From Rhynchosporium graminicola (lineage: Eukaryota; Ascomycota; Leotiomycetes; Helotiales; Ploettnerulaceae), in the NCBI GenBank assembly GCA_900074885.1, contig FJUW01000021.1, positions 372,001-436,000 of the forward strand: 64,000 nt of DNA. The letters run 5' to 3'. Positions 1-13,298 of this stretch are shown in pieces. How positions within the stretch are numbered: position 1 is the first letter of the stretch; each line of letters begins with the position of its first letter. Both the position numbers and the translations under genes were made by a program. The notes under the pieces are model-generated. The model ran no database searches. It had not been told where the DNA came from and worked only from the letters and a program-made list of their open reading frames with translations.

Positions 1-971
1 ACCAAGCTCTCCCTTACTACTGAGTGTCTTCCTCGGAAACGGCGCCCAGCTCTTCGTCATGACAGGTTTCACCATCGTATTTGCTCTTCTTGGCTTCCTC
101 TCTCCCTCGAACCGCGGTTCTCTCGGTACTATCATGGTCCTCATCTACACCATCTTAGGATCCATTGGCGGCTACACCTCCGCACGAGTATACAAGTCCT
201 TTGGCGGCGAGAAATGGAAACTCAACATCGCACTTACCCCTCTCATGGTCCCTGGAATCGTTTTCGGCACATTCTTCCTCCTCAATCTCTTCCTGTGGGC
301 CAAGGGATCTTCCGGCGCTGTTCCATTCACGACCATGCTGGTAATCGTCAGCATCTGGTTCCTGATCTCTGTCCCTCTTTCTTTCGCAGGAAGCTGGGTC
401 GGATTCCGTCAACCACCTATCGAAGCCCCAGTTCGCACCAACCAGATCCCTCGTCAAGTTCCACCTATGACCACATATATGAAGCCAATCCCCTCAATGC
501 TCATAGTCGGCATCCTTCCCTTTGGCGCTATCTTTGTCGAACTCTACTTCATCATGTCTTCGATCTGGTTCAGCAAGGTGTACTACATGTTCGGCTTTCT
601 ATTCCTCTGCTACGGACTCATGGTCATCACGTGCGCTGCTGTCACCGTCCTGATGGTATATTTCTTACTCTGTAGTGAGAATTATCACTGGCATTGGAGA
701 GCGTTCTTAACGGCCGGCGCTTCGGCGTTTTATGTCTTTATGAATGCGCTGCTTTATTGGCTGACGAAGTTGAGTTTGAGTGGGTTGGCGGGAAGTGTGT
801 TGTATATTGGCTACAGTGCGCTGATCTCCTTTTTGTTCTTTATTCTTACTGGTATATCTTCCACGTCTTCTTGATACGTATACGATGTTTAATGATTTTA
901 CAGGCTCGATCGGGTTCTTCGCCAGCTGGCTATTCGTACAGAAGATTTACGGTTCCATCAAGATCGACTAA
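1..971 (+). CDS. EMP70: TM9SF/EMP70 family nonaspanin, C-terminal part (5' end outside window)
   Basis: The frame is open from base 2, runs to 851, is split by a 52-nt GT-AG intron (852..903) and ends at TAA 969..971, giving about 305 visible residues. It holds the last membrane segments of a nonaspanin: family-typical stretches such as GSIGGYTSARVYKSFGG, PFGAIFVELYFIMSSIW and YHWHWRAFLTAG, and the tail QKIYGSIKID. The terminal K-x-D matches the COPI-binding Golgi-retention signal known in this family. TM9SF proteins sit in Golgi and endosomal membranes and act in membrane protein sorting and adhesion. The cytosolic/lumenal N-terminal half lies upstream of the window. The intron falls close to the stop, so an annotation that missed it would end the protein at 872..874 and lose the sorting tail. 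Confidence 0.95.
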
Positions 972-1303
972 AGTAACGACAAGAGTGGTCTGAACGTTCA
1001 GCAGATCACATTTCGCCGGATAGGGTTCCATGTATGATAGCGAAGCAGGAAGGAAGAACACGAGGAGGAGAGAGAAATAGGGTATCCAGCTACAAGCTCA
1101 GCTGTGATTCTTTAGCGAGACGCAGGAGGCGACTCATAGATGGTCACCTTTTTTGGTACGACAGAGATCTTGCGATATCTCCAAAATTCATGGCCCGGTT
1201 TCGAACTCCCGTTCAATCTTTCTCTCTCGGCCAAATGGTGAGCTGGCTGAAAATGTTCAGTTGTTTGTTTGATTAAGCATGAAATAGACATAATTTTCTA
1301 ACA
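972..1303. other. Convergent 3' intergenic stretch
   Basis: Lies between the stops of the TM9SF gene and the broken gene on the other strand. I see no gene, repeat or convincing tRNA here. Confidence 0.6.
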
Positions 1304-2406
1304 CTACGCGCCGCTGCTTAACAGGGGCGCTCTTTCACCCTCACTCGATATCAGACGCCCGCTTTCAGCTCCATTCGTATTCCCATTCCTTCCCTCCTCC
1401 TCGGCCACCCTCTCGTCCCTCAAAGCCTCCTTCACAAAATAAATAGTCCACACCGCCAACAACCCCGCCACAGAAAACGATCCCGTCCAAACCACAGCAT
1501 AAACAGCATAAACCGCCTTGACCGGTAACGTGAAACCAGCACTGTAAACCAGCCCGCAATGACATCAAAGCTCAAACACCACACCATACTCAATTTGCGT
1601 ATCATGTCTCGGAAGAGAGGAGAGCGCGAGTAGCGAGCGTTGAACGCTTCGCGGTAGGAGACCAAGCCGGCGCCGTCGACGGCCACGATGTCTTCGACGA
1701 TGTAGAAGATCGCGGGTCGGATTCCTGTCCCGGGATCTGATCTCCCGAACCGAAAGGGGAGTTTGATTTCCTGGGGTTGAGTAGGAGAGATATCGCGGTG
1801 AGTGTGGCAAGGTAGTACATCAATACCGGAGCAGGCATCGATAATAATCGGATCTGATAGGAGTGCCTGTCGGGATCTTGATCGTCTCGCAATAGTGTGG
1901 AAGTGATCAGAGATGAGATTAGGTGCAAGGCACCGCAACTATCCCCATTGGAAGATATCGAGGGAGTAGCGAGAGGAGTTTAAGGGGCGGTGTTCAGGTG
2001 AGGTTTTGGTTAGTTTGTGGATTCTTTCGATGATGGATAGGATGGTGAATAGGTCTAATAGGGCGGTTGGGAGGGTGAGGACCATGATAAGTACGTTAGT
2101 GTGATGAGGGGGCTTGGGCTTGAGTGAGCGTGGAAGGAAAAGAGACGAGGAGAGCAGAATGAGGAGGAGCTCGGGTGGAGATGGGAATGGAAGAGACGGA
2201 GCAGGAAATACCAAGTATTCGATCCAGAGGTGGACGACCGTACCAGAGACCGTAGAAGGACCTAGGTTTATGAAGACTGGAGGGATGATTATGATTATCC
2301 ATGCTACAGCTATGGATTTATAGCGTGTGTGTAGTGAGTAAGGGAGTTCGGGTATCATTTTGTGATTGAGGAGAGAAGGGCGAATTGGTTCTTGAGTCAC
2401 TGGCAA
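1304..2406 (-). pseudogene. Fungal multi-pass membrane protein gene with several frame breaks
   Basis: Read on the minus strand, one protein seems to be spread over all three frames. It starts at 2406 with a hydrophobic segment (AWIIIIIPPVFINLG). It continues in another frame as FYGLWYGRPPLDRIL (about 2255..2210). It returns with LTLPTALLDLFTILSIIERI to a TAG at 1939..1941. It then picks up in other frames with PVLMYYLATLTAISLLLNP, FRFGRSDPGTGIRPAIFY, IVEDIVAVDGAG and finally WTGSFSVAGLLAVWTIYFV, ending at 1304. A GT donor and CTAAC branch point are visible near 2209 and 2100, so one change is probably an intron, though the expected AG acceptor reads TG. The other changes lack usable splice sites. 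I recall the RPAIFYIVEDIVAVDG motif from uncharacterised fungal membrane proteins but cannot name the family. Either a decayed gene or a stretch with indel errors. Confidence 0.55.
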
Positions 2407-2729
2407 TTTGGCGTGGAGTTTGTCTATGAGAAGTTTTGTTTAAGATGTCCTCAAATTGTAAGAGCTGTTTGAAATAGCTTTGGATCTCTGAACGCAACGT
2501 CTCATCCGAAGGCTCGGCCCGTCGAGATTCAAGCTAATGTAGGATTTACGATCGTTCGGAGATAGGTAGGATAGTACTACCTCATTAGTGACAACTTACA
2601 CACCAACATGATCCAGAATTTGCAAGAGTTGCAATTTGCACGATGATATGAGTATCGTGTATCAGTATTGGAGAGCGTCGGGATCTTTTCTAGCTATCAA
2701 TTTTCAGGATACGGATGTTAGACCCTCGA
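2407..2729. other. Intergenic stretch
   Basis: Between the start of the broken membrane gene and the stop of the 2EXR gene, both on the minus strand. Nothing recognisable. Confidence 0.6.
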
Positions 2730-4160
2730 CTAGACGCTCGCTCCCTTTCTGATCTTAATCCAAGGTAACTTCCAACTACCCAGCGCCTTGATTTCCTTTT
2801 TGAAAAAGGTCTGGTTCTCTGCAAGTATTGCGTTAAACGAGAGTCAGATAGCCTGCGGAAAGGGGCTCTCACCAATCTTCATGTTATTTATCTTCTCCTC
2901 CTGATATCTTCTGATAGCTTTCGTCAGAGCCTTCTCTACCGTCCACGCGCATGCATTCGGTCCACAAACGTCTAGTGCGTGATAGACTTTGTCATCTTGC
3001 GGGAGTTTCGCTGGCACTTTGAACCTAACGTCGTAGTCTGTGAGTCTAGAATCGACATCACATTCGCGATTAATCACCAACACCATTTCCTTGAGCCCGA
3101 TCTCCATGGTCATTCGAAAGAAAGCGCAAGCCATGCAATCGCAGGCCCCATCATGCTCTTCAGACCCCAATAGTTGGATTAGTTTCGTGAAAGTCGACCA
3201 GGGAATTGCTAAACTAGTCAGCTTGATTTTCGCAGTCCAATTGCTATGGAGAAGGCCCCAGAGAAGAGCACCGAAGTCGTATGTTGTATGCAGATCTGGG
3301 AACCAGAGACAGTCTAAAGTTGCATCTATGATAGGCTGGCGATGGTCGATCATATCTTTCATGGAGAGACGAGGGCCGATAGTAGGGTTTTCGAATAGAC
3401 GAAAGCGTTTCTGTGCCTCGTGTCTCGATTCGGCATTCACATGGAGTAGAGAAGGCTGCGGCATTTTCGTAGATAGATGGAAAAAATTAAATTGTCGATT
3501 ATGGCGATAAAATGCGTGACCAAAGGGACCGCTGGCACGACTCTGAGTGTCATATGCTTCAAGAGCTTTGATCGACAGATCTTCTCTCTCTGTCGTTCGG
3601 AACATTTCATGGGATCGGACGGCAATGTTTCTTGGGACCATCATTACCATTTGCCAGATTTGCACTCGTAGTTCCGCAGGAAGATCTGAGAATCTTGTGA
3701 AAGTTGCAGTGGGCAACTTCATGACGTCGTTGTCGGCAGCTTCTTCGTAGTTGAGAGATATGTCGGTTCTATTGATGGACAGGGATTGTGAAGAACCGCT
3801 CGTTTTCTTTCCCACCTTCTTCTTCGTTCTCTTTCCTTTTCCAGCATTTTTCAGTCCGATATTTTTCTTTTCGTCTCTTGGTAATTCTGGCCATACGAGT
3901 TTATCATCTCGATCGCTATGATCTAAAGCACTCAGTGATTCGTGTAACTGTTGTGAGTCTGGTGCTGCCGTGAGAAAGTGCCCTCTCGAGTTCCAGACTT
4001 TGGATGAGGTGTTGGCCATTCTTGCTTGTTTTGCTAGCTCATTCAAGTTCTTGAAGTATAATCTATGTTTCTTAACATTTGACTCTTTGTAGTCTTGCTC
4101 GCAATATTGTCGTGTGATGTGTGATAATGGAAGTGAAGACTTTGTGGAAAATCCAGACAT
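2730..4160 (-). CDS. 2EXR-domain (F-box-like) protein, 458 aa
   Basis: Exon 1 is 4160..2873, a 54-nt GT-AG intron follows (2872..2819), and exon 2 is 2818..2730 ending in TAG. The splice joins ...NNMKI to ENQTFFKKEIKAL, which removes an alternative read-through stop at 2844. The 2EXR domain begins at about residue 155 with FSDLPAELRVQIWQ and carries the usual later block LLHVNAESRHEAQKRF; DATLDCLWFPD corresponds to the domain's D-T-hydrophobic strand. The N-terminal 150 residues are polar, with a basic patch (KGKRTKKKVGKK, residues 108-119) that could serve as a nuclear signal. A CDCMAC motif lies in the C-terminal half. 2EXR proteins are a large fungal family of unknown function, expanded in Leotiomycetes. 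The gene is intact, unlike two relatives near 27-29 kb. Confidence 0.85.
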
Positions 4161-6180
4161 TATGTGTGTTTAACAAGGCGAAGTCAGAACTGTTTCTTAG
4201 TGTTGCAGATTTACAATAATTCGAGTAAAAAAATCTCGGTAGCCTGGAGGCTAGGTTCTGCTACTAACAGCTAGTTTTCTTTCTGTTCAGCTCGGGACTC
4301 GCTTTCCGAAACACTTTGCGGTGGTCCGGCTATTAAAAACCGAATTAACTCGCCATATCGTTCTGGTGCTAGCAGTTTAGCATGGAATGCCATCTCGTAG
4401 GGCAGAGTTCCACTAGGACACTCAAAAAGAACAGGGAAAGCGCTGATTATTAGTTTTAGTAAATTTCTATACATATAATTCTATTGCCTAGGGTCCTAGT
4501 TTCTTATTATTTTGCGCTCCAAATTAATTGATCCTGAATTCGATTTTACCTTAACAAGTAACCTTGATCCCGACTCCGAGTCGCGTAGTCGGAATCCGGC
4601 GCTAAACTACTAGCACCAAATGGATATGGTGAGTCGATACATTATTGCTGGCTTCCTTCAATTATTATTGGTCAAATTTTTGGCGAGATTAACCGAGAAA
4701 AGCTTCCAAGTGTACCACATAATTTGGAATATAGAAACTGTTGCGAGATATTCACTAGATAGTGAATATCTTCGTCAACAAGCGACCAGACACATGTTAT
4801 GCGCTTGACTTCGAGCTTCTCTGGTCCAACTTCCACTGGCTGATGCAAATGGCATCTTCAATACAATGGCATCAAGGTTGGTCGCTAGATCGACGGTTTT
4901 GCCAAGCGCTTTCGAGGTTGTTCGGCACAGTGAACTCGTACAGGATGTAATCTCTGGTATTTGTTGTACCGAGAGCATCAAGAGAGCCCCAGGGTTCTGA
5001 ATCAAGGTAGAGCGGAGTTGTATCATTGGATGCAGATACGATCTTCAGTTGTAAAAGATGCGTTTCCATTTCGTTTGGAAATTTAGGCATGTGGAGCAAG
5101 AATATCATAGTAGAGGTTATCATATTGCAATTTGGGTTCCTGACTATCACAAATTTCTGTTATTAAACAATCTTTGATACGCGAAGCTGGCCTCCCGTCT
5201 ATCACTTCCCGTACGTTAGCCTGAGGAAGTTGTATACCGAGATCAAAAGATACTCCCTTAAAGCTGAATGTTCTTGAATTGAATATCAATATGGCAATCT
5301 TTCTGTACATACGTAGTCCAAGCCCAGAGCTAGGAAGGATCTTCATAGGTCGTCGATGCTGGATTGTGATCATCTTCTCAAGAGTAAGGCGGTTTCGGCA
5401 CTCTTCATAGTCAGGCTACCAGGCTGCTTCTAATTGAGGTGCTGTACGGGAGCTGTCGAAATCCTAAATGGGACTCTACGGATGATTTTGGGAGTAAAAG
5501 GGTATAAGTTGTAGAAGAAGATCTAGCCCTAACTCGATACACCAGCACTAGTCTCAATGAAACTATCCTACTCCTGCTAGTATGCTTATAACTAGCTCGA
5601 CTTGACGGCTATTCATAAAGCGAGAACCGGCACCTGATAACTAACCCTATAGGTAGCCATACTAGCTAAATTGGGCCCCAAACTTATCAGCTCAAAGAGA
5701 AACATTTAGATGTTAAGCGTGAGATTATCTTTTTAGAGAGGACAAGCTATACGTATCCTGGTTACCTATACCCGAAAGCGATACCGCAAGAAGAGAACGC
5801 CTATAAGGTCCCTCGAAATTTACTGCGCAGCAATTTTGAGGTGATAGAAAGTTCACGACCTCCTATCTGCCGCCTGTGTATCGTATATTTTACCAGACTG
5901 TGGATTTCACTAGCAGTTGGTAATTCGGGGTTAGACATCTGGGAATCGTTCGCGGCTGGAGACGAAGAGTATGTGTGAATTGACACTGCATTCCATGAGC
6001 CCATGGGTGGACTGCTGTTAGTTGCAGTGCAGATTGATAGGTTAGACACTGCAAGGAGACGAAGAAAGAGGCGTAAGGTAACGGGCTAAAGCAACCTTTG
6101 GAAACTTTGATTGAAGGGCTGATCTAACGATTTTTCTTATCTGTCATGTGCCATGTATACGGAACAGGCCACACCGACGC
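4161..6180. other. Gene-poor 2-kb stretch with short coding-like fragments
   Basis: No complete gene can be supported. A 67-codon minus-strand frame at 4271..4474 (with LLAPERYGELIRFLIA) and overlapping minus-strand frames at 4872..5373 (for example YILYEFTVPNNLESAW) look protein-like but have no recognisable family or clean exon structure; they may be relics. Bases 5500-5760 are rich in CTAG/TAGC-type words and stops, as in RIP-damaged sequence. Confidence 0.4.
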
Positions 6181-8274
<2,094 letters not shown>

Positions 8275-9854
8275 GGTGGGTAAAGCTTTCCTATATGACG
8301 CGCTAATACTTTGGACTTTGGTGAGTGCGGGGTATTGGCGGGGTAGGCAATTTGAGCAAAAGAGAAGAGTGTAAATAATGTTCAAGGAGTGAAGCTATTC
8401 ACAAGTCAGGTATTCAGCAAGTTCTTGTAACTCTGATAAGTTCTAGGGACGTGTTGTATTCGGGAAGTGGGAGTGAGAGAGTTGTCAAGCAGCGGATACA
8501 GAGAAAGCCGGTGGAAGCCGAGGCGGTGGGATTCCGGCCAGTTTTAGTGGGCACAGTGATTGGCCGGTTTCTGCGTTCGATGACTAACAAGCTTTGTTTA
8601 CATGTCATATTTGACGCCCTTGACCTAACTTTCATCGCATGCGTGGCTCTCGATCTACCTGCTAATCTGTCAAGAGACAATGTTTAACTGTAGAAATCAT
8701 GCTTCTACCAGGGTGCTTGTTTACTCGCATCACGTGAAAAAGCTTCGCCTCTTACTTTACCGAACTTGTCGCTTAGCTCTACCAATTTGACTGGGGAGTC
8801 GAGGCTTCAAACTCATCCTGATCGGTTTTATACGCTGTAGTAAAATGATGCAGAATGACAGACCTTTACTATACTTTTACAAAGTTTACAAAGGACGGAT
8901 TAAAGGGAAGTACTTTCGTTATACAAAAGACCGATGGGCGTTCCCGAGTGGTTCAAATCTACCTATACTCACGCTCGCACTCAAGTGGCGCAATAGAGGA
9001 AGCGAGCGCCGAAGGAAATAGGAACTTGGGATATTCGTGTTGATCAAAAATCCGATAAAACCCCCCGCGAGTCTGATCAACAATTATTTGGAAATCTGGA
9101 ATTAGGTTAATCTCTGGATATTCACGTGTCTGAGCGAAGGGAAGAGCTGAGACATCTTTCATTTTGACGCAACAAGTAGATTTACCAGTAAAGATACTGC
9201 GCTTGAGGCGAGGCAGGGCAAATGATACTATGATGTACACGGCAAATTGGTAGTGTGGAATCAATGCTAGCCAAATTAGTGAATGATGAGCTTGCCTCGA
9301 TTGCACAACATGTGCAGTAATCCCTTCATGACTTCTGTTATCCTCGACCTGATCTCAGCAGTTGAAAGTCCTTACGTCAAATTATCAACTTTGAGTTCTC
9401 ACACTGACAAATATGTTGCTTTAAAGTGACATGAGAATGCCATGTTAAAAATTGAGTCGTGTAGGATTTTACTCAATTCCAGTCACGATAATTGAATAGT
9501 TATCAAGGAATTCATCCAGTTCGAATGGGCATACCATCAAAAATCCGTGAGTATTAGATGGATTTGCCTTGTGACATTCACGAACTACTATGATTGATTA
9601 GTGACTTTGAATAAAGGTCTAGTTCACACTACGTTGGTCGTAATCTTTGGTATAGCCTCGAACATATCAAAACCCGTGTTGGACAGCTTCCATAATTCAC
9701 TTTAAAGCCAAACGTTTGATTTTAATCACCCCTGCACACTGATTCCTCCTCGCACATAAATACACCTTCGCAGATTCAGAGGTTCCCACTCCTTATCAAC
9801 GTCACCAACATCTTCATCTCCGCACTAGCCATTCATAGATCTCAACTGTCTACC
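8275..9854. other. 1.6-kb intergenic region (PDC promoter side and MYND gene promoter)
   Basis: Lies between the divergently transcribed PDC and MYND genes. The only frame of note is 115 codons on the minus strand (9306..8959), which resembles nothing I know. A tRNA-like D-arm motif on the minus strand near 8770 lacks the rest of a cloverleaf. A putative TATA-like stretch (ACATAAATACACC, about 9753) precedes the MYND gene by about 100 bp. Confidence 0.5.
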
Positions 9855-11031
9855 ATGGAGTGTGCAAAGTGCAAGAAGGCTTCCAAATTTGCCTGCGGTC
9901 AATGCGATGAGTGTCCAATGATTGAAGGCGACATGCCAATAGTCCACTATTGCAGCGCGAAATGCCAAAAGGTCGACTCCGCCAATCATCAACCATCATG
10001 TCAACGTCTCCAGGATCGCCAGCTTCTTTACCGAGTTGCCACTATCATCCAGAGGCTATTCTTCATGTTCGTAGAGTATACCTGGTGCAAATTCCAACTC
10101 GATGCTATCGAGAAGTATAGTCAATTCGCGATACTTCGGGGCCAGGTAAGCCATTAACCCCAAGTCATTCAATTCGAATGTCTTTCGATGGCAGATGTCA
10201 GAAGCTGACGTGCGAATGTTACAGAAACATGACAACTGTGATTGGGTCAAGGAATATAAAGTCTTTCCTTCTCATCTTGTGTCGTCCACAGAAGACAGAG
10301 AGACTCTTCTCAGTTACCGTAGTTGCCGAGAGGCCTCAATCTAGGTCCTCGAATCCGTCGATGGCTTCTTAAAAGGCAAGAGTTCCATCGCACAAGTAGA
10401 CTTCAAGCATTGACCCGACATAGGATATCATCACAAAGGTTGAGCAAATTGAATTTCATACTAAGGACAACAAATTGAACATGAGATTGCTGCCTACCGG
10501 TATAAACTTGTTCATCCTCAAAGAGCCGACTCACGAAATAATTAAATCAAGTCTTCGCTCGGGAGAAGAATCTACATTCGATCTCACAAGCCTGCAGTAT
10601 GGCCACTCCGGCATGATAGTTCCATGGAAGATATACAAAGATCAACGAGTGAGTCAGATAAATACCTCAGCTCTGGCTCCCAAGCCTCTGCACTGTCTCC
10701 AACTTCACGACTGCAGCATACCGGCGCTGATGCACGTTTATAAGACGTCATCCGCCCTGTAGCCTGTCCAGGTGCGTGGGCACCAGTTTATGGCCGCACA
10801 TTCTCCGCCATGAATAGATCTATCATTCAATGACAGGCTACTGGAGGAATGACTCTCAAGAAATTGCTGAAGCTTCGAGACAAGAGACTCGAGATTAAGA
10901 TGACAGATATGGTGAGCGATATAGATTGGAAGTTCATTTGCAATCCTGAACAAGTCTGGTCTACTGTCAAAGGCAAAAAACTGGCTCAGGCCTTAGGCGA
11001 AGGGGAGTGGGTTCACCGCCTTAAGATCTGA
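9855..11031 (+). pseudogene. MYND zinc-finger protein gene interrupted by an in-frame TAG
   Basis: Exons that can be joined in one frame: 9855..10145, 10225..10395, 10439..10648 and 10837..11031; the introns are GT-AG (79, 43 and 188 nt, and the last may hide a small exon). The N-terminus is a MYND finger with the expected ligands: Cys3, Cys6, Cys14, Cys17, Cys33, Cys37, His45, Cys49. MYND fingers bind proline-containing protein partners, and many fungal paralogues have an uncharacterised C-terminal part like this one, ending EGEWVHRLKI. In exon 2 the frame meets TAG at 10342..10344 (codon 137) although coding-like sequence in the same frame (VLESVDGFLKGKSSIAQ) continues past it. No splice choice that I can find avoids the stop. 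It would leave a 136-residue product with the finger intact, so a short functional protein is possible. Confidence 0.6.
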
Positions 11032-11754
11032 TACGTCTTGCTGATTGTTGGAGTCGGATGATAATAGGTCGTTGTTGCACGGGTAGAAATGCTAGCTGCG
11101 TTCAATTTTTAGACATTGTCACGTTGAATGAAAGACTCCTTTCCAGTTTCCATATCTCGCAACCGAAGAATGAAGTCCTGGAATGTTTCCATCACTTTCG
11201 GAAGGTTGCAAGGCGCAAGTACTAGAACAACTTTGGGCAATCAACACATAACTATATCAAAGTTCCGAAATAATATCCTGGAAGTGAATACTGAATTCTT
11301 TGAAGTCATATCATATTGGGACCTTCGGATGTGACCATCGCTCAAACGAAGATAGGACACTTCGTCTCCAATGAATAGAGTGACCTGACAGGTAGAGTCA
11401 TATCTCGCAAGTCGACTTTGAAGTCAGACAAGTTTCGCAGGGAGACTCACGAAGCTATTTCATGACTTGAATGTAAAGTGATGATCTGAGGTCTTGAGGT
11501 TGGTCACAATCTTGAAACCTCTCCGCACAAGACGAAACAGCCCAGCCTCGCAGGATTATTGCCAAAGCCATTGTGGAAAATTGCATGTAGCAATTTCTGC
11601 AATTTCTTCGCAAAATTAAGCTCATGAATTCTCCTTCCAAAAGGTGCACAAAGAATTATACATCGAATCTCTCGCGGTTTGATGATTCGGATACAGCTCC
11701 AGCTGTCCTATTCCCACTTACTTCTCAATTCCTCAAGCTTCAATCCCATCTGAT
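11032..11754. other. Intergenic region between convergent genes
   Basis: Contains small open frames on both strands (for example 11128..11334 plus) with no recognisable features. Nothing supported. Confidence 0.5.
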
Positions 11755-12768
11755 TTACACAAATCGGAATGTTGGGATTATCAGATCTTCGCATCCTTCC
11801 ATTGCCTTATCCATATCGAGCAGGGGTAATGCCATCCATGGAAACTGTTGACGCAAGATGTGTTTTGTTCCATTTCGTTTTGCCGCGACAAGAGTGCTGT
11901 AGAGCTGTGCAAGAAATGCAGCAATGGCGCATTGCAGCTCTACGTAGGTTGAGAGATCTTCGAGTTGAAAAACCTCCATGATATTCCTCCACTCGCTTGT
12001 GTAGCTGGGTCGACCTTCTGCTGCTACAAATTGCATGCCTCGTCGATCGTGAACCGTATTGTCTCCTACCACGATGGAAATATTTTCAACGCCGGCGGTG
12101 ATGAGCGCGACCAAATGGGTGTAGAATTTTGCAACATTGTGAGCCACATGACTGATTTTGAAAACCGCCTCCCATTTATCGCTCGAAATTGCAATGTTGC
12201 GGATCGGTCCAGGTATAATTTCGAGATCACGATCCCACTCGAAACTTAGAGCGACTGAAAGACTATCGGAGGTGGGAGTAATGTTTTCTTGGAACCATAT
12301 AATATCGATCTCGGTATTGGTGATGAATGTGGTGATGAGTGTGGTGTGCCGTGCTCTCCTTGATTGCCATGCTATGCCAATTTTAGTTTGGACCTTCTTA
12401 GATTCGAAGCGTGATTCGCTGTTAATTTCCGGGAGGGCACCGTGAGGAATGACTGATTTGTACCCAAATCTGGATCTTCCAAGTCGAAGCACTTCGAGCA
12501 CGATTATCTGAGGGGTGTAGATTGTCAGACCCCAGATCCGCAGTCGAATTTCCGCGGGTAGAAACTGGAATTTGCTAAACAATATGTCTGTCTCCGTGGC
12601 GGCTTCAAGTTCTTGCTTGCGGCGAAGGATTGTGGATGTCTTGTGCTTCGAAAGGAACCGCCTTGATTCCCGGATTTGTTTGCTTGTGTTAAGCTCGTTT
12701 CTGTAGACATGCTCGAAGGTATATCCCCAATCTCGAAGGAGCCTCCGTACGTCCTGGAAAATATCCAT
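11755..12768 (-). CDS. 2EXR-domain protein, 337 aa, single exon
   Basis: One uninterrupted frame with the 2EXR signature at residues 64-80 (FSKFQFLPAEIRLRIWG), followed by the family's LPEINSESRFESKK block and the strand NTEIDIIWFQENI. The first 60 residues are charged and helical-looking (MDIFQDVRRLLRDWG). The function of 2EXR proteins is unknown; the LPxEIRxxIW motif resembles an F-box helix. It is shorter than the 458-residue relative at 2.7-4.2 kb and only distantly similar, so the two are not a recent tandem duplication. No intron is needed. The ATG at 12768 is the first in the frame. Confidence 0.85.
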   Translation of the reverse strand: MDIFQDVRRLLRDWGYTFEHVYRNELNTSKQIRESRRFLSKHKTSTILRRKQELEAATETDILFSKFQFLPAEIRLRIWGLTIYTPQIIVLEVLRLGRSRFGYKSVIPHGALPEINSESRFESKKVQTKIGIAWQSRRARHTTLITTFITNTEIDIIWFQENITPTSDSLSVALSFEWDRDLEIIPGPIRNIAISSDKWEAVFKISHVAHNVAKFYTHLVALITAGVENISIVVGDNTVHDRRGMQFVAAEGRPSYTSEWRNIMEVFQLEDLSTYVELQCAIAAFLAQLYSTLVAAKRNGTKHILRQQFPWMALPLLDMDKAMEGCEDLIIPTFRFV

Positions 12769-13298
12769 GATGTGCTATTTCGATCTTGCTTTTCTAGTAG
12801 TGATATGATCTATAGCCCAGACGCGACCATTCACACAGTCAATCTATAATACTATATCAAAAGACAAGTCAACACTCGACGGTCCAAACCATCAATAGTT
12901 ATTTTCGCAAGGAGGAACTCCTCAAGACTTGTCACTGACCTTTAAGACATGTAGAGAGACATCTCGAGAGCTTTAATTAAGTATTTTCATTATCATCAGT
13001 AACTTTCTCTCTATGAGATGCTTGTATAAGGGTTCACTCTTGTTATACGTCGGTTGAAGGAAGAGAAGAAGTTGCTTGCTGGAACAGGTTCAAAGGAAAA
13101 ATTTCTCGAAGGTGAGTGCGCTTATGAATTCTAAGATTCACAAGTTGACGCACGGTCAGGCTGCTATTTTCTTTGGATCATAAGCTCATCCACGTGAATT
13201 TGCAACGTATCAGAGATATATTACTACCTACTGTACTTGAAAATTAACGCAGCGCACCACCGAGTTTCCTTTCTCGAATAATAATTTCAAATTCAATC
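12769..13298. other. Divergent promoter region
   Basis: Between the 2EXR gene (minus) and the aspartic protease (plus). AT-rich, with no repeat or RNA gene seen. Confidence 0.5.

Noticed and set aside
1170..1250. Possible tRNA (GAGTTCGAAAC-like T-loop on the minus strand)
   Set aside because: No matching acceptor stem, D-arm or anticodon arm at the right spacing.
8740..8830. Possible tRNA on the minus strand (AAATTGGTAGAGC, D-arm-like)
   Set aside because: The downstream sequence does not give an anticodon stem or T-loop.
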